This document shows positions 12,963-16,066 of a stretch of DNA of 16,066 bases, piece after piece (within the stretch, counting starts at the first letter, position 1; every line of letters begins with the position of its first letter). Origin of the DNA: an uncultured Collinsella sp. (GTDB lineage: Bacteria; Actinomycetota; Coriobacteriia; Coriobacteriales; Coriobacteriaceae); assembly GCA_900757705.1 (NCBI GenBank), contig CAAEOW010000124.1, forward strand, positions 1-16,066, in the 5' to 3' direction. The notes under the pieces are model-generated. The model saw only the letters and a list, made by a program, of their open reading frames with translations. It ran no database searches and was not told where the DNA came from. Position numbers and translations under genes: made by a program.

Positions 12963-13667
12963 ATGCCCTATTACTATGGATATGGCTTTGGCATCGACCC
13001 GCTGTACCTGCTGGTTGTTCTTGTTTGTACAGTGCTTGGCCTTGCTGCGCAGAGCTATATCAACTCGACGTACAAGACGTGGTCCAAGGTTCGCTCGGAC
13101 GGCGACACGGGTGCCACGGTCGCTCGCCGCATGCTCGACGCCAACGGTTGCAACGCCGTGGGTATCAAGGGCGTCGCCGGTGAGCTCACCGACCATTACA
13201 ACCCGCAGGACAATAACCTGTATCTGTCGGATTCCAACCGTTCGGGCGGCTCGGTCGCAAGCGTTGCTGTCGCTTGTCACGAGGCAGGCCATGCCGCGCA
13301 GCGTCAAAGCGGCTATGCCATGATGAAGGTACGTACCGCCCTCGTGCCGGTCGTCAACTTTACCCAGAACACCTGGACCATCGTGCTGCTCATGGGCCTG
13401 TTTATGAACATCGCGGGACTCACGACCATCGCGCTGATCTTCTTCTCGTTTAGCGTGCTGTTCCAGCTCGTTACGCTGCCGGTCGAGATTGATGCCAGCC
13501 GCCGCGCCGTGGCGTACATCGAGCAGTCGGGCATGAGCTCCAAGCAGGTCAAAGGTGCCAAGAAGGTGCTGACGGCCGCCGCGCTTACCTATGTGGCTGC
13601 GGCGCTCACCTCGATTATTCAGCTGCTCTATCTTATGGCTCGCTACAACAGAAACTCCAACCGATAA
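12963..13667 (+). CDS. Membrane zinc metallopeptidase, YugP family
   Basis: The protein has 234 residues; GGAGG seven bases before the ATG fixes the start. The N-terminus MPYYYGYGFGIDPLYLLVVL, with many aromatic residues leading into a first helix, is typical of YugP proteins. The zinc-binding motif HEAGH is at 106-110 (ACHEAGHAAQ), with Glu107 as catalytic base. Three further hydrophobic segments follow (ALVPVVNFTQNTWTIVLLMG, IALIFFSFSVLFQLV, ALTYVAAALTSIIQLLYLM), with LPVEIDASRRA between them, probably providing the third zinc ligand. Family members are integral membrane peptidases of mostly unknown substrate. The gene sits between two hairpins and looks monocistronic; the xse genes follow 115 bases later with their own putative promoter. 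Confidence 0.92.
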   Translation: MPYYYGYGFGIDPLYLLVVLVCTVLGLAAQSYINSTYKTWSKVRSDGDTGATVARRMLDANGCNAVGIKGVAGELTDHYNPQDNNLYLSDSNRSGGSVASVAVACHEAGHAAQRQSGYAMMKVRTALVPVVNFTQNTWTIVLLMGLFMNIAGLTTIALIFFSFSVLFQLVTLPVEIDASRRAVAYIEQSGMSSKQVKGAKKVLTAAALTYVAAALTSIIQLLYLMARYNRNSNR

Positions 13668-13683
13668 CAAATTGGGTCGCTGG

Positions 13684-13713
13684 GCGCCGCGGGAATTAGT
13701 GTCCCCGCGGCGC
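13684..13713 (+). terminator. GC-rich hairpin between zinc peptidase and xseA
   Basis: GCGCCGCGGG (13684-13693) and CCCGCGGCGC (13704-13713) form a perfect 10-bp stem with a 10-nt loop, 16 bases after the peptidase stop. There is no T-run; TACTAT at 13716-13721, a possible -10 for xseA, follows at once. Terminator function is plausible but unproven. Confidence 0.55.
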
Positions 13714-13782
13714 TGTACTATGTGTTGGACTTGAATTTGCGCAGGGCCAGAGCCTTTGTGCACGATGACGAAAGGAGGCTGC

Positions 13783-15234
13783 GTGGCAGGCTGGAATCTA
13801 ACCGGCAATAGCGTTTCCGCCGAGTTCGACGGTTCGGACGAGCAAGAGCGTAAAGAGCTCAGCGTGAGCCAGGCGGTAGAGATCGCCGCCGGTGCGCTCG
13901 ATGCTATTCCGCAACTGACCGTCCTGGGCGAGGTCACGGGTTTCCGTGGTCCCAATGCCCGAAGCGGCCACTGCTACTTCCAGATTAAAGACGACTCGGC
14001 CGCCGTCGACTGCATCATCTGGAAGGGCGCCTATCTCAAGCGTACCTTCGATCTGCGTGACGGCATGCAGGTGAGCTTTAAGGGCAGCTTCAATCTCTAT
14101 AAGGCCACGGGCCGCATGAGCTTTGTCGCTCGCTCGTTTTCGCTGGCGGGGGAGGGTCTGCTGCGTCAACAGGTGGCGCAGTTGGCCGAAAAGCTACGCC
14201 GCGAGGGACTGATGGACGAGTCCCGCAAACGCCGCATCCCGGTGTTTTGCTCACGCGTGGCGGTCGTCACCTCGCTTTCGGGTGCGGTAATCGACGACGT
14301 CAAGCGTACGCTGCGCCGTCGCAACCCGCTCGTCGAGCTTGTCTGCGTGGGCGCCAAGGTTCAAGGCGAGGGTGCGCCGGCCGAGCTCATTGATGGCTTG
14401 CGCCGCGCCGCTTCCATTACGCCGGCGCCCGACTGTATTTTGCTGGTGCGCGGCGGCGGCTCCTTTGAGGACCTCATGACCTTTAATGACGAGGAGCTTG
14501 CCCGCGCGGTGGCGGCTTGTCCTGTGCCCGTGGTGACCGGCATTGGCCATGAGCCCGATACCTCGATTTGCGACATGGTGAGCGACCGACGCGCCTCCAC
14601 GCCCACGGCGGCGGCAGAATCGGTGGCGCCGGCTATGACGGAGTTGGCCGATGTGCTCGAGGCGCGCCATCAGCGTCTGGGTGCCGCGATGGCATCGATG
14701 ATTGGGTCGGCCCAGGTCGACCTGGAGATGCTCGATCAGCGCGGTCGCCGTGCCTGGGATACCTATACGGCTCGCTTGGGTGATGCGCTCGATGCCGCTG
14801 CGTGTCGCCCGTGCCTCAACGACCCCACATTTATGGTCGAGCGTCGCGAATCGGAGCTTGCGCTGACTGCCGATCGCCTGTCGGGCGCCATAGTACGCTC
14901 GGTCGGGACATTCCGCTCCAACTTTGAGCGCTTGCCCGAGCGTCTGATTACAAGCACCTCGGGGCTCGATGGTAAGCGCCATGCGCTCACGCTTGCGAGT
15001 TCCCGCCTAGAGCATCAAGGGCGCACGATGCTCAATAATCCCGCGTCCGACCTGGGCCGTGCGGCAGCCTCGCTCGATGCCCTGTCGCCGCTCAAGGTAC
15101 TTGCCCGCGGCTATTCCATCGCGTACAGCGATGATGGTGTGGCTACAAGTGCCCAGACCTTTAAGCCGGGCGACGCCATCCGCGTGCGCATGGCGGACGG
15201 CAACGTGTCGGCAACCGTCAACGCGGTCGAGTAG
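13783..15234 (+). CDS. xseA: Exodeoxyribonuclease VII large subunit
   Basis: The protein has 483 residues from the GTG at 13783, chosen because AAAGGAGG ends 4 bases before it; upstream ATGs at 13756 and 13765 lack ribosome sites. It has an N-terminal OB-fold (about 30-125: LTVLGEVTGF, CYFQIKDDSAAVDCIIW) that binds single-stranded DNA. The catalytic core carries VVTSLSGAVIDDVKRTL, the glycine-rich VRGGGSFEDLMTFNDEEL, and TGIGHEPDTSICDMVSDRRA followed by STPTAAAE. Then comes a long helical part where the small subunits bind, ending with LSPLKVLARGYSI. With XseB it degrades single-stranded DNA to oligonucleotides from both ends and takes part in repair. It is slightly longer than the usual 400-460 residues, from an N-terminal extension. 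xseB follows after 42 bases. Confidence 0.97.
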   Translation: MAGWNLTGNSVSAEFDGSDEQERKELSVSQAVEIAAGALDAIPQLTVLGEVTGFRGPNARSGHCYFQIKDDSAAVDCIIWKGAYLKRTFDLRDGMQVSFKGSFNLYKATGRMSFVARSFSLAGEGLLRQQVAQLAEKLRREGLMDESRKRRIPVFCSRVAVVTSLSGAVIDDVKRTLRRRNPLVELVCVGAKVQGEGAPAELIDGLRRAASITPAPDCILLVRGGGSFEDLMTFNDEELARAVAACPVPVVTGIGHEPDTSICDMVSDRRASTPTAAAESVAPAMTELADVLEARHQRLGAAMASMIGSAQVDLEMLDQRGRRAWDTYTARLGDALDAAACRPCLNDPTFMVERRESELALTADRLSGAIVRSVGTFRSNFERLPERLITSTSGLDGKRHALTLASSRLEHQGRTMLNNPASDLGRAAASLDALSPLKVLARGYSIAYSDDGVATSAQTFKPGDAIRVRMADGNVSATVNAVE

Positions 15235-15276
15235 ACCGCGTTTCACAGTGATAGACCCTTAGGAAAGGAAACAGAT

Positions 15277-15543
15277 ATGGCAGAGAAGACCCCGGTCGAG
15301 CAGCTTACGTACAAGCAGGCCTCGCAGGAGCTGGAGCTCATCATCCGCAGCTTGGAGTCGGGCGATATGGAGCTCGAGGAGTCGCTCGAGAGCTATACCC
15401 GCGGCGTCGAGCTCCTCAAGAGCCTGCGCACCCGCCTGTCCGATGCCGAGCAGAAGGTCTCGGTGCTCCTTAAGGACGTCGACGGCAACGACGTGCTCGC
15501 CGACGGCGAAGCCGCCAACACCGACGACAGCCTCTCGTTCTAA
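15277..15543 (+). CDS. xseB: Exodeoxyribonuclease VII small subunit
   Basis: The protein has 88 residues, with AAAGGA seven bases before the ATG. The XseB pattern is clear: YKQASQELELIIRSLESGDMELEESLESYTRGVELLKSLRTRLSDAEQKV, given here only in outline (residues about 12-61), two helices forming a hairpin that packs on the helical arm of XseA. A short acidic, disordered tail (DVDGNDVLADGEAANTDD) follows. Several copies assemble with one XseA. Its place directly after xseA, in the same orientation, fits co-transcription and balanced production of the two subunits. Confidence 0.95.
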   Translation: MAEKTPVEQLTYKQASQELELIIRSLESGDMELEESLESYTRGVELLKSLRTRLSDAEQKVSVLLKDVDGNDVLADGEAANTDDSLSF

Positions 15544-15557
15544 CCATTCCGACCAAA

Positions 15558-15563
15558 TATAAT
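15558..15563 (+). promoter_or_regulatory. Consensus -10 box before the HIT gene
   Basis: A perfect TATAAT 29 bases before the HIT start codon, in the 49-base gap after xseB. The -35 region at 15535-15540 is weak and lies in the end of xseB. It would let the HIT gene be transcribed independently of xseAB. Confidence 0.5.
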
Positions 15564-15592
15564 CACCTTGGTCTGTGAGAAAGGAACCAACC

Positions 15593-15928
15593 ATGTGCGA
15601 TTGCATCTTCTGCAAAATTGCCAGCCACGAGATCCCCTCGACCGTTGTCTATGAGGACGATCAGGTCATCGCGTTCGACGACCTTAACCCCCAGGCGCCG
15701 GTCCACACGCTCGTGATCCCAAAGAAGCACTACGGCGACATCGCCGACAACGTGCCGGCCGAGACCATGGGCGCCATGGTTCACGCCATCCAGGAGGTCG
15801 CCAAGGCCAAGGGTCTGGAGGACGGTTTCCGCGTCATCTCCAACAAGGGCGTCAATGCCGGCCAGACCGTCATGCACTTCCACATGCACGTCCTCGGCGG
15901 CAAGAACCTGGGCGAGAACCTCATCTGA
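15593..15928 (+). CDS. HIT family nucleotide hydrolase/transferase
   Basis: The protein has 111 residues from the ATG at 15593, after GAAAGGA; the upstream in-frame ATG at 15575 would overlap that site. It opens with CDCIFCKI, where Cys4 and Cys7 are zinc ligands of the HinT-like branch. FDDLNPQAPVHTLVIPKKH is typical of the family, and the histidine triad lies in MHFHMHVLGG (His95, His97, His99), preceded by NAGQTV. HIT proteins of this branch (Hint) hydrolyse adenosine phosphoramidates and aminoacyl-adenylates. The protein is cytoplasmic and of housekeeping type. It may be co-transcribed with xseAB or use its own promoter. Confidence 0.96.
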   Translation: MCDCIFCKIASHEIPSTVVYEDDQVIAFDDLNPQAPVHTLVIPKKHYGDIADNVPAETMGAMVHAIQEVAKAKGLEDGFRVISNKGVNAGQTVMHFHMHVLGGKNLGENLI

Positions 15929-15988
15929 GGGCGCTTCTTCCTTGCATTGAAACGGAAGCTCAGGCATCGATAACTTATATATCAACGC

Positions 15989-16022
15989 AATAAACCCGAG
16001 CGCGAGGGCGTTTGGGTTTATT
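15989..16022 (+). terminator. Probable terminator after the HIT gene
   Basis: AATAAACCC (15989-15997) pairs with GGGTTTATT (16014-16022), 9 bp around a 16-nt GC-rich loop that can fold partly on itself. The 3' arm is itself T-rich and followed by ATTG. It lies 60 bases after the HIT stop and could act in both directions. Confidence 0.55.
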
Positions 16023-16066
16023 ATTGAAGCGTATGTAACCTGGCGGCGCCACACCGCCTGTTAGTA

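Noticed and set aside
15563..16054. Minus-strand open frame of 163 codons over the HIT gene and window end
   Set aside because: Antisense shadow of the HIT protein; no motif and no ribosome site.

Overview
The window is G+C-rich chromosomal DNA of a Gram-positive, high-GC bacterium. The LPxTG-anchored surface protein, the Hanks-type kinase with a membrane tail, the PcsB/CwlO-like secreted protein and the strong AGGAGG-type ribosome sites all fit. From gene content and style my best guess is a gut coriobacterium close to Collinsella; this is recognition, not a database result. Nothing looks like a phage, conjugative element, CRISPR array, insertion sequence, rRNA or tRNA.

Layout. (1) 1-2014: the C-terminal part of a membrane-linked Ser/Thr kinase-like protein converges on a secreted coiled-coil cell-wall hydrolase, with a shared bidirectional terminator between them. 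(2) 2015-2408: a gene-free stretch with nested MerR-operator-like inverted repeats. (3) 2409-4496: an ATP-grasp carboxylate-amine ligase followed by an aspartate/glutamate-type racemase, a pair that suggests D-aspartate supply for a peptidoglycan cross-bridge. (4) 4622-8017, minus strand: an ECF transporter operon (S component, fused double ATPase, T component). It is preceded by an unannotated leader peptide with three consecutive Trp codons and an attenuator hairpin with a UUCG loop. This makes the cargo very probably tryptophan and the control ribosome-mediated transcription attenuation. The three transporter proteins together contain only one Trp in 1021 residues. (5) 8205-10166, minus: a sortase-anchored C69 family dipeptidase. 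(6) 10473-11492, minus: a diacylglycerol-kinase-family lipid kinase translationally coupled to a 30-residue single-pass membrane protein. (7) 11591-15928, plus: an RNase D-like 3'-5' exonuclease, a structured intergenic element, a YugP-type membrane zinc peptidase, both subunits of exonuclease VII (xseA, xseB) and a HIT-family hydrolase.

The most interesting part is region 4, where leader peptide, competing RNA hairpins, transporter class and amino-acid composition all point to a tryptophan-starvation-induced ECF importer. Other points worth a second look are the small membrane protein after the lipid kinase, the double-hairpin element after the RNase D gene, the REP-like inverted repeat inside the ECF operon and the palindrome cluster at 2075-2124.
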